From: Streptomyces sp. B21-083
Lineage (GTDB): Bacteria > Actinomycetota > Actinomycetes > Streptomycetales > Streptomycetaceae
DNA length: 64,000 nucleotides
Direction of reading: 5' to 3'
NCBI RefSeq assembly: GCF_036898825.1
Contig: NZ_JARUND010000002.1
Span: 2,480,001-2,544,000, forward strand
Of this stretch, positions 57,668 through 64,000 are shown piece by piece. Numbering within the stretch: position 1 is the first letter of the stretch; each line of letters begins with the position of its first letter. A program made the position numbers and the translations under genes. A model generated the notes under the pieces. That model was not told the origin of the DNA, did not search any database, and saw only the letters and a list, made by a program, of their open reading frames with translations.

Positions 57668-58720
57668 TCAGACCCTGGTGACCGACGAGACCGGCATCAT
57701 GCCCACCGGGTCGTACCGCACCTGCGCGCCCGGATAGGGGGCGTGGATGACCTGGCCGTTGCCCACGTACATGCCGACATGGCTGGCATCGGCCCGGTAG
57801 GTGACCAGGTCGCCGGGCTGGGCCTGGGAGAGCGGGACCTGGTGCCCGGCGTACCGCTGGGCCTGCGAGGTGCGCGGCAGGGAGACCCCGGCCTTCGCGT
57901 ACGACCACTGCATCAGGCCCGAACAGTCGAAGCCGGAGGGCCCGTTGGAGCCCCAGACGTACGGACTGCCCAGCGCGGCACGGGCCGCGGCGACGGCGGC
58001 TGCCGCCCGGCCGCTCGGCGCGACGGCGTTGCCGGGGTCAGGCAGGTCGGCGCGGTCGGAACGCGAGGCCCGGTCGTAGGCGGCCCGGTCGGCGGACGGC
58101 AGCGAGTTGAGCAGCGCCCGCGCCTTCGCCAGCTTCTGTTCGACGGTCCGCTTGTGTGCGGCGACGGCCTTGCGGCTCCGGTCCAGCTCGGTGAGCTCGC
58201 CGGCGGCCTCCGCCCGCTCCTGGGCGACTTCCCGCATGGCCGCCTGGAGTTCCCTCAGCTCAGCGGCCTGGTGGACGTTGATCCGGTCGAGGGCGGCGGC
58301 CTTCGCCAGGTACTCGTCCGGGTCGTCGGAGAACAGCAGTGCGAGCGAGGGGTCGAGGCCCCCGGCCCGGTACTGGGCGCCCGCGAGCGAACCGAGCGTC
58401 TCCCGCATGGTGTTGACGCGCAGCTGCTGCCGGGCGATCCGGTCCTGGGCCCGGGTCACCCGCTCGCGCAGCGCGTCGGCGCGCTCGTCGGCCCGGTTGT
58501 AGGACTCGGTGGCTTCCTCGGCCTCCGTGTAGAGCCGGTCCACCTCGGCCCGGGTGTGGTCGGTCGGCGCGGCGGTGGCCGAGGGCACGGCCGCGCCGAG
58601 AGCCGCGGCTGCGGCGGACAGCACGCAGAGTGCGGCGCTGGCTCCCCGGTCGAACCCGGACGGTGCAAGGCGGCGATGGAACCCCACGAGAAGCCGCACT
58701 CCTTCCGCTGGCGGACGCAT
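57668..58720 (-). CDS. NlpC/P60 cell-wall hydrolase 1
   Basis: 350 aa from ATG 58720 (GGGGGA 4 nt upstream). Signal peptide ends about SATAA-AP; a long coiled-coil region (EAEEATESYNRADERADALR ... LNSLPSADRAAYDR) precedes the C-terminal NlpC/P60 domain with catalytic Cys in FDCSGL, His in ASHVGMYVG and HAPYPG. It should cleave peptidoglycan stem peptides. Paralogue of the next upstream gene (58944-59981): same architecture. Confidence 0.93.
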   Translation of the reverse strand: MRPPAEGVRLLVGFHRRLAPSGFDRGASAALCVLSAAAAALGAAVPSATAAPTDHTRAEVDRLYTEAEEATESYNRADERADALRERVTRAQDRIARQQLRVNTMRETLGSLAGAQYRAGGLDPSLALLFSDDPDEYLAKAAALDRINVHQAAELRELQAAMREVAQERAEAAGELTELDRSRKAVAAHKRTVEQKLAKARALLNSLPSADRAAYDRASRSDRADLPDPGNAVAPSGRAAAAVAAARAALGSPYVWGSNGPSGFDCSGLMQWSYAKAGVSLPRTSQAQRYAGHQVPLSQAQPGDLVTYRADASHVGMYVGNGQVIHAPYPGAQVRYDPVGMMPVSSVTRV

Positions 58721-58804
58721 GTGTTCCCCCGGTGTTGGGGGCGCGGCAGACAGTAGCCGGGCGACCACACGCGGACCAACGACCTCGACGGCCACACACA
58801 GTGA

Positions 58805-58838
58805 CGCCCCGCCTATGACGCAGGTCATCGGCGGGGCG
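58805..58838. terminator. Hairpin between the NlpC/P60 paralogues
   Basis: 15-bp stem with one mismatch, CGCCCCGCCTATGAC (58805-58819) / GTCATCGGCGGGGCG (58824-58838), loop GCAG. It lies 106 bp past the stop of the upstream paralogue, so the two genes are probably transcribed separately. Confidence 0.7.
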
Positions 58839-58943
58839 CGGGGTCAGCGAAAGGTGTCGGGATTCGCCCGTTCGGGCGTCAACGTGTCCTGATCTTGAAC
58901 AGACCCGGAAGGAGTACGACGATCCGATCCGGCGACGAGAGGA

Positions 58944-59981
58944 TCAGATCCGTACGCCGAACTGGAAGGGCATGTTGTCGATCGACTCGTACCGCACGAC
59001 CGTGCCGGTGCGCGGCGCGTGCAGGACCTGGCCGTTGCCGGCGTAGAAGCCGACGTGGTGGTGGTCGCTGTAGAAGATGACCAGGTCACCGACCTGCAGA
59101 TCGCTCTGCGAGTAGATGCGCGTACCGGCGTTGGCCTGTTCCTGCGAGGTCCGCGGGATCTGGATGCCGGCCTGGGCGAACGCCCACGAGGTGAGGCCCG
59201 AGCAGTCGAAGGAGCCGGGTCCCGAGGCGCCGTAGACGTACGGCGAGCCGATCACGCTCTGCGCGGCGGCGTACGCGGAACCGGCGCGGCCCGTGACGGC
59301 GCCGCCGCCCGAGTCGTCGAGGGCGGAGCGCTCGCTGGCGCGGCTGGCGCGGGCGTCGGCGGCGGCCAGGGCCGCCTTCTCCGCGGCCGTCATGGAGTTG
59401 AGGAGCTTCTGCGCCTCCGCGAGCCTGCCCTGGACTTCCTTCTTCTTCCTGGCCAGCTCGGTGCGGGTGTCCGCGAGGTCCCCGAGCTTCTCACTGGCCT
59501 CGGAGCGCTGCTGCGCGAGCGCGCGCTGCTTCTCCTGGACCTTCTTGAGCGACTCGACCTGCTGAGCGCTCAGCTGGTCCATCGTGGACGCCTTGTCGAG
59601 GTAGTCGTCCGGGTCGGCGGAGAGGAAGAGCTGCACGGAGGGGTCGATGCCACCGGAGCGGTACTGGGCGGCGGCGGCGAGTCCGAGGCCGTCGCGCAGG
59701 TCGTTGAGGTCCGCCTGGCCGCGGGCGACGTTGTCCTGGAGGGCGGAGATCTCCTTCTCCAGCCGGCTCTGCTTCTCCTCGGCCCCGTTGAGCTTCTCGG
59801 TGGCCTGCTCCGCCTGCTCGTAGAGCTTGTCGACCTTGGCCTTGACCTCGTCCTTGCTCGGCTTCTCAGTCGGCGCGGCGTTGGCGGCGTTGGCACTGAG
59901 GGCCACGGCGGCTGCCGCGGCGGTGGTGAGCACGGTCACGCGGGTGCGGCTCGGCTGCTTCGGTCGACGATGGGACGCCAC
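58944..59981 (-). CDS. NlpC/P60 cell-wall hydrolase 2
   Basis: 345 aa. Signal peptide (VTVLTTAAAAAVALSANA, cut near AANAA-PT), a long coiled coil from about 40 to 220 (KLYEQAEQATEKLNGAEEKQ), then NlpC/P60 with FDCSGL, HHHVGFYAGNGQVLHAP. GTG 59981 with GAAGGAG about 9 nt upstream. Closest relative is the neighbouring paralogue; coiled-coil NlpC/P60 proteins usually need activation by a partner at the wall, not visible here. Confidence 0.94.
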   Translation of the reverse strand: MASHRRPKQPSRTRVTVLTTAAAAAVALSANAANAAPTEKPSKDEVKAKVDKLYEQAEQATEKLNGAEEKQSRLEKEISALQDNVARGQADLNDLRDGLGLAAAAQYRSGGIDPSVQLFLSADPDDYLDKASTMDQLSAQQVESLKKVQEKQRALAQQRSEASEKLGDLADTRTELARKKKEVQGRLAEAQKLLNSMTAAEKAALAAADARASRASERSALDDSGGGAVTGRAGSAYAAAQSVIGSPYVYGASGPGSFDCSGLTSWAFAQAGIQIPRTSQEQANAGTRIYSQSDLQVGDLVIFYSDHHHVGFYAGNGQVLHAPRTGTVVRYESIDNMPFQFGVRI

Positions 59982-60205
59982 GGAGGCGAACTCCTTCTTC
60001 TCCCGCCGTCACTCCCTTTGAGCGATCACCCGAGCGGAGGTTCGAGGCCTGACCTTAGTGACCTTCTTGTGATCACTTCAAATCCTGAGGTGAAAAATGT
60101 TTGTCACACCGTGCATTCTTTACGTACAACTCACGTGCGGTAATGCCCGATTGACACTACGTTGCGTGACAGTTCCACCAATTCGGGCATTCGGCGCTTA
60201 TGTTG

Positions 60206-61555
60206 TCAGCCGCCCGAGAACCGCTTCAGCAGCACCACCGAAGCCACCGGCCGGGCACCGGCCTTGGCGATCCCGTCGGCCACCTCACGGTCCGTGGACA
60301 CGACGATGACCGGCCTGCCGGGCGGCTCCGCGCGCACCAGCTGACGGATCAACTCGTCGGCGGTGACACCGGCCTTGGAAAACAGGACGCGCACCCCGCG
60401 CGGCGGCGCCAGCAGCACCGGAGCAGCCAGTTCGGCCCCGTCGAAGACACAGGTCATCTCGGCCCCGGTCTGCGCGGCGAGCTGCGACAGCTGCCCCAGC
60501 AGCCGAAGCCGCTGCTTCTCCAACGGCATCTGCGGATAGCCGGTCTTCGTCACGTTGTAGCCGTCGACGACCAGATGCGCCTGCGGCAGCGCGAGCAGCT
60601 GGTCGAGAATCGCCGGATCGTTCTCGGACAGCGCCCGGGCGGCGATGTCCTTCGGCGTCATCCGCCCCGGCTCGACCGCGTCCACGGTCTCGGCGGGACG
60701 CACCGACACCGGCGGCAGCGCCAGCTCCCGCCGCAGCCCCTGGGCCGCGTCGAGCACGGTGTCCAGCAGCAGTCGTACGCGCATGTCCTCGACGCTGCGC
60801 CCTTCCCGGGCGGCGCGTCTGCTGGCCTCCAACGCGGCCTCGACCTCGGTCAGCCGCCCCTTGAGCCGCCGCGCCTCGCTCTCCGCAGCGGAGACCTGCG
60901 TGTGCCCGTCGGTGCGTACGGAATCCATCTCGGCGTGCACCTTGCGCAGGGCCGCCTCGCCGCGCTTGACGTCACTGAGGGCGGCGCGCAGCTTGCGGTG
61001 CAGCGACTCGGCTTCCTTCTTGGCCGACTCCAGCTCCGTACGCAGCCGCTCGGTCTCGGTGCGGGTGTGCCCCCGGGCTACGGCCAGTTCCTCGCGCAGC
61101 CGCTCCAGTTCGGCCCGGCTCTCGTCGTCGGCCCGCTCGGCGTCGGCGCGCTGCGCCTCCTCGCCGGCCGCGGTGACGAGCTTCACCCAGCCCGTGGGGC
61201 GCAGCACATAGGCCGCGGCGGCCACGTCCAGCGGATCGGCGGCCGGGGGCGGCGAACCGGCGTCGAGAGCACCCGCCAGCTCCGGCTGGGCCTCCCTCAG
61301 CTTCTCCCCGATGCGCTGCCGGAACAGCGTGTCGGTCTCCAGCGCGGCGGCCATCGCGTTGCCGGCGAACTTGGCCCGCCGGTTGGGCGCGAACCGCGCG
61401 TACTGCCGCAACTGGGCGGGCAGTTCGGCGACGGTGAGTCCGCCGAACCCGTCGGAGACGATCTGCACGACGCGCCTGCGCACGCCGTCGGGCAGCGGGC
61501 GGTCGAGCACCTCGGCGGCGCCGTCGCCCGGCTCCCCGCCTGTGGTCTCCACCAT
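60206..61555 (-). CDS. NYN-domain (PIN-like) protein with long coiled coil
   Basis: 449 aa. An N-terminal Ala/Asp region (FGGLTVAELPAQLRQYARF) and a long charged coiled coil (about 135-265, ELERLREELAVARGHTRTET) precede a C-terminal YacP-like NYN domain from about 315: HLVVDGYNVTKTGYPQMPLE, VFDGAE, VLFSKAGVTADELI, PVIVVSTDREVADG. Acidic residues of the PIN-like active site are present, so a ribonuclease is possible. Starts 40 bp after a small zinc-ribbon gene; likely co-transcribed. Confidence 0.9.
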   Translation of the reverse strand: MVETTGGEPGDGAAEVLDRPLPDGVRRRVVQIVSDGFGGLTVAELPAQLRQYARFAPNRRAKFAGNAMAAALETDTLFRQRIGEKLREAQPELAGALDAGSPPPAADPLDVAAAAYVLRPTGWVKLVTAAGEEAQRADAERADDESRAELERLREELAVARGHTRTETERLRTELESAKKEAESLHRKLRAALSDVKRGEAALRKVHAEMDSVRTDGHTQVSAAESEARRLKGRLTEVEAALEASRRAAREGRSVEDMRVRLLLDTVLDAAQGLRRELALPPVSVRPAETVDAVEPGRMTPKDIAARALSENDPAILDQLLALPQAHLVVDGYNVTKTGYPQMPLEKQRLRLLGQLSQLAAQTGAEMTCVFDGAELAAPVLLAPPRGVRVLFSKAGVTADELIRQLVRAEPPGRPVIVVSTDREVADGIAKAGARPVASVVLLKRFSGG

Positions 61556-61594
61556 CCGTCACCCCAACCGATTCCGGTGCGGGGCCTGCTCCTG

Positions 61595-61834
61595 TCAGGA
61601 GCCGGCGCCCGGCCTGTCCACGAGTTCCACCTGATCCACGGCGTTGCACCAACGGCAGCGCACCGACTCGATGGTCTCACTGACCACCTCGCGCTCCTCC
61701 ACCGTGGGATCTCCCGCGAGGTCGAGGTGCACGTACTCCACGACCTTCGAGGAGCGGGTCACGTCGAAACGCGTGAGGTTGCCGCAGAGCGCACAGCGCC
61801 ACCGGGTCGTGTCGGTCGGCAGAGGAACCGTCAT
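61595..61834 (-). CDS. Small zinc-ribbon protein
   Basis: 79 aa with two Cys pairs (CALCGNLTRF and CRWCNAV), separated by a charged linker, so a single zinc ribbon. A hydrophobic strand YVHLDLAGD lies between. Not assigned to a family I recognise. It precedes the NYN gene by 40 bp on the same strand, so it may accompany that nuclease-like protein. ATG 61834; a -10-like GGATACTAG is upstream. Confidence 0.8.
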   Translation of the reverse strand: MTVPLPTDTTRWRCALCGNLTRFDVTRSSKVVEYVHLDLAGDPTVEEREVVSETIESVRCRWCNAVDQVELVDRPGAGS

Positions 61835-61993
61835 CGTGGATATGTTCGCTTTCCTTCTAGTATCCGTGCTGCGCCAGATTCCCTGGAGCGTGTGGCTCGT
61901 AACCCTAAGGCCTGGCGGGTATCCACCGCCCGTCCGTCCACAGCGGCGAGGCGGTCTGCGCTGTTAGGTCCCGTTACGTCATGCTCTGTGTCC

Positions 61994-62737
61994 ATGATCG
62001 GCGAGTTCGAAAAGTGGCGTACGACGGTCCGTAGCTCGGTCCGCGCCCGGTCGGCGCCGGTGACGTACGGGCTGATCGCCGTCTGCTGTCTGCTCTTCGT
62101 CATCGGCCCCGCCTCGGGCCTCAACCCGGGCTACGGCACCGGGGACGCCCTGCTGGCCGCCCAGCGGGCCTACTTCCGCCGCTGGGGCGTGGTCCCCGCC
62201 GACCTCTTCACCGGCGCCCCGCGAGCCACCCTCACCCCCGCCACGGCACTGTTCGTGCACGGCAGCTGGGTCCACCTGCTGGGCAACATGCTCTTCCTCT
62301 ACGTCTTCGGCGCGATGACCGAGGAACGTCTCGGCCATCTGGAGTTCGCCCTCTTCTACGTGGGCTGCGGCTATCTCGCCCTGCTGGGGTACGCCGCCGC
62401 CAACGCCGGCTCGCAGCAGACGCTGGTGGGGGCGTCCGGCGCGATCTCGGCGATCCTGGGCGCGTTCCTCTACCTGTTCCCCGGCGCCCGCGTCACGAGC
62501 CTCCTGCCCTTCCTCTTCTTCCTCCCGCTGCGCTTCCCGGCCTGGCTGACCCTGCCGTTCTGGGCGACCCTCCAGTGGATGGCGGCGGGCCGGGCGTCGT
62601 CCGGGCCCGGGGTGGCGTACCTGGCGCACGTGGTGGGGTTCGGGCTGGGCTTCGCCTACGCGTGGGTGCGATATCGCCGTACGACTAGAGTGAGGCCCGC
62701 CCCAGCGACGGCCACCGAGGGAGAGAACCAGCCGTGA
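61994..62737 (+). CDS. Rhomboid-family intramembrane serine protease
   Basis: 247 aa with about six membrane segments. FVHGSWVHLLGNMLFLYVFG and VGASGAISAILGAFL carry the catalytic Ser (GASG); the His is in YLAHVVGFGLGFAYA. Fits the active rhomboid Ser-His dyad. ATG 61994 chosen; a GTG two codons earlier exists. The last four bases overlap the next start (GTGA). Confidence 0.92.
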   Translation: MIGEFEKWRTTVRSSVRARSAPVTYGLIAVCCLLFVIGPASGLNPGYGTGDALLAAQRAYFRRWGVVPADLFTGAPRATLTPATALFVHGSWVHLLGNMLFLYVFGAMTEERLGHLEFALFYVGCGYLALLGYAAANAGSQQTLVGASGAISAILGAFLYLFPGARVTSLLPFLFFLPLRFPAWLTLPFWATLQWMAAGRASSGPGVAYLAHVVGFGLGFAYAWVRYRRTTRVRPAPATATEGENQP

Positions 62738-63015
62738 TCACCGCGATCGTGCTCATCAAGACCAGCGTGGACCGGATCCCCGAGATCGCGGAGTCGATCG
62801 CCGCACTGGACAGCGTGAGCGAGGTCTTCTCGGTCACCGGCACGTACGACCTCATCGCGATGGTCCGCGTCAAGGCCCACGAGGACCTGGCGGAGATCAT
62901 CCCCGGCAGCATCAGCAAGATCCCGGGCGTGGAGGGAACGGACACCCACGTGGCGTTCCGGACGTACTCCCAGCACGACCTGGAGGCGGCGTTCGCCATC
63001 GGACTCGATTCCTGA
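62734..63015 (+). CDS. Stand-alone Lrp/AsnC ligand-binding (RAM) domain
   Basis: 93 aa, no helix-turn-helix. ITAIVLIKTSVDRIPEIAESIAALD, EVFSVTGTYDLIAMVRVKAHEDL and VEGTDTHVAFRTYSQHDLE form the RAM beta-alpha fold. Such short proteins bind amino acids or other effectors and can partner larger Lrp proteins. GTG overlaps the rhomboid stop, so translation is coupled; why a rhomboid and a RAM domain are paired is not known. Confidence 0.92.
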   Translation: MITAIVLIKTSVDRIPEIAESIAALDSVSEVFSVTGTYDLIAMVRVKAHEDLAEIIPGSISKIPGVEGTDTHVAFRTYSQHDLEAAFAIGLDS

Positions 63016-63065
63016 GGTCCGTCGGCGGGTGCGGGTTGCCTGTGGCTCGTCGCACAGAGCACTAT

Positions 63066-63140
63066 TCAGCCCGTCCGGCGCTTGAGGACGAGGCCGTGCA
63101 GGCCGATGATCGGGGGTCTGGGGGCGGCAGCCCCCAGGGA
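63066..63140. repeat. Intergenic repeat, third copy of the CCGGCG(T/C)TTGAGGA family
   Basis: GCCCGTCCGGCGCTTGAGGA (63069-63088) then CTGGGGGC-GGCA-GCCCCCAG hairpin (63118-63137) and GGATGGGACGGGT, as at 48391-48590. It lies between the RAM gene and the convergent aminotransferase gene, and probably doubles as a terminator. Confidence 0.75.
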
Positions 63141-63167
63141 TGGGACGGGTGAGGGCGGCGGGGGCGG

Positions 63168-64000
63168 TCACACCGCCGGGACGCAGCGGCCGTCCTCCGT
63201 CCGGTACTGCCACCGGGCCCCGTCCCGCACAAGCTCCTTCACCGCGCCCACGAACCGCTCCACATGCTCGTCCGGCGTCCCCGCCCCGAAGCTCACCCGG
63301 ATCGCGTTGAGCGACTTCTCACCGGGAGCGGCCTCGGGGGCGCCGCACTCCCCCTGCGTCTGCGGGTCACTGCCCAGCAGCGTCCGCACCAGCGGATGCG
63401 CGCAGAACAGCCCGTCCCGGACCCCGATCCCGTACTCCGCGGAGAGCGCCGCGGCGAAGTGCGAGCTGTTCCAGCCCTCGACGACGAACGAGATGACGCC
63501 CACGCGCGGGGCGTCGTCGCCGAAGAGCGAGAGAACCCTGACCTCGGGCACCTCGGCCAGTCCCGCCCGCACGGTGTCGATCAGCCGCTGCTCCCGGGCC
63601 ACCAGCGACTCGAAGCCGGCCTCCGTGAGGGCCTTGCAGGCGGCGGCGATCGAGTAGGCGCCGATGACGTTCGGCGAGCCGGCCTCGTGCCGGGCGGCGG
63701 TGTCGTGCCACTCCACGTCCACTCCCCCGTCCGTGCGCCGCGTGACCTTGCGGCTGGCGCCGCCACCGGCGAGGTACGGGTCGGCCTCGCGCAGCCAGTC
63801 GGCGCGGCCGGCCAGGACACCGGAGCCGAAGGGCGCGTACAGCTTGTGACCGGAGAAGGCGACCCAGTCGACGTCGAGGTCCTGGACGGAGACCGGGTGG
63901 TGCGGGGCGAGCTGGGCGGCGTCCAGGACGATCCGGGCGCCGTGGGCATGGGCGACGCCGGCCAGCTCCCGTACGGGCCACAGCTCGCCGGTGACGTTCG
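63168..64000 (-). CDS. Cysteine desulfurase-like class V aminotransferase (partial)
   Basis: The C-terminal part, ending at 63168; the start is beyond 64000. PLP Lys in VDWVAFSGHKLYAPFGSGVLAG, then RRTDGGVDVEWHDTAARHEAGSPNVIG, and the small domain RVGVISFVVEGWNSSHFAAALS, ending CVPAV. SufS/CsdA-like group. The visible part is intact, about 277 residues. Confidence 0.9.
   Translation of the reverse strand, partial: NVTGELWPVRELAGVAHAHGARIVLDAAQLAPHHPVSVQDLDVDWVAFSGHKLYAPFGSGVLAGRADWLREADPYLAGGGASRKVTRRTDGGVDVEWHDTAARHEAGSPNVIGAYSIAAACKALTEAGFESLVAREQRLIDTVRAGLAEVPEVRVLSLFGDDAPRVGVISFVVEGWNSSHFAAALSAEYGIGVRDGLFCAHPLVRTLLGSDPQTQGECGAPEAAPGEKSLNAIRVSFGAGTPDEHVERFVGAVKELVRDGARWQYRTEDGRCVPAV

Noticed and set aside
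60069..60103. Crp-like GTGA...TCAC site upstream of the NlpC/P60 gene
   Set aside because: Spacing of the half-sites (10 nt) does not fit the N6 spacing of known Crp sites.
59982..60205. c-di-AMP (ydaO-type) riboswitch before the NlpC/P60 gene, as seen upstream of some actinobacterial wall hydrolases
   Set aside because: On the minus strand I could not align the conserved core blocks; only a GTGATCAC palindrome and A-rich sequence are present.

Overview
The window is high-GC actinobacterial chromosome, almost certainly Streptomyces. The evidence is a GC bias that opens long shadow frames on both strands, many GTG/TTG starts, GTGA/ATGA stop-start overlaps, and Streptomyces-type gene neighbourhoods: the dcw cluster, a SAV_6107-type HEPN protein, an Rv2175c-like regulator, a glkA block, and a trpE-G fusion with a Trp leader. 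I saw no rRNA, tRNA, CRISPR array, prophage or insertion sequence.

Layout. 1-10242 (minus strand) is the upstream half of the division and cell-wall (dcw) cluster, transcribed rsmH-ftsL-ftsI-murE-murF-mraY-murD-ftsW, with a promoter at 10215-10242. FtsW runs off the window. 10417-16012 (plus) holds a beta-carbonic anhydrase and a MoxR ATPase / DUF58 / transglutaminase operon. 16115-18278 (minus) has DUF3040, a methyltransferase and a HEPN protein. 18411-18770 is a decayed ABC-transporter ATPase behind a TetR-type operator, followed by an intact TetR gene. 19837-29519 holds DUF4126, a CrtI-like oxidoreductase, a Tyr/Gln/Gly-rich membrane protein, metF, thiE, an Rv2175c-like regulator, a ferredoxin-reductase-like flavoprotein and a TPP-riboswitch-controlled thiO-thiS-thiG operon. 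29728-34798 has a PASTA kinase, endonuclease IV, a His-rich DUF4396 protein with a CsoR-type operator, a molybdopterin oxidoreductase and a bacterioferritin/Bfd pair with an iron box. 35009-38572 is aroH, diverging from an attenuated anthranilate synthase fusion. 38700-49948 has pfkA (with a PPi-type signature), a two-component system, an acyltransferase, a hydrolase, an exonuclease/endonuclease/phosphatase-family (EEP) protein whose 3' end is tandemly duplicated, glkA with a DUF5304 neighbour, an ArsA-like ATPase, an SRPBCC protein and a phosphoesterase. 50246-64000 has an acyl-CoA ligase, a Tat-exported cholesterol oxidase, a PimB'-like mannosyltransferase, a GT87-type enzyme, an HExxH lipoprotein, two NlpC/P60 hydrolases, a coiled-coil NYN protein with a small zinc-ribbon partner, rhomboid plus a stand-alone Lrp ligand domain, and a partial cysteine desulfurase.

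How it fits together. The first 10 kb builds peptidoglycan precursors (MurD/E/F, MraY) and the septal synthase (FtsI/FtsW/FtsL). The two NlpC/P60 proteins would remodel that wall and the PASTA kinase would sense it. Central and amino-acid metabolism is represented by pfkA, glkA, aroH, the anthranilate synthase, metF and the thi genes.

The most notable sequence-level signals are: a leaderless WWW leader peptide plus attenuator; a 17-bp CsoR/CstR-like palindrome before a His-rich DUF4396 gene; two TAAG-N6-CTTA boxes before bfr; a perfect 17-bp palindrome inside the ferredoxin-reductase promoter; a PPi-like Asp/Lys pair in PfkA; a tandemly duplicated 3' gene end; a decayed ABC locus that kept its operator; and about nine genes whose -10 box sits 6-8 nt from the start codon, which predicts leaderless transcripts. 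I did not find a convincing entirely new multi-gene system. The accessory candidates above are the best leads.
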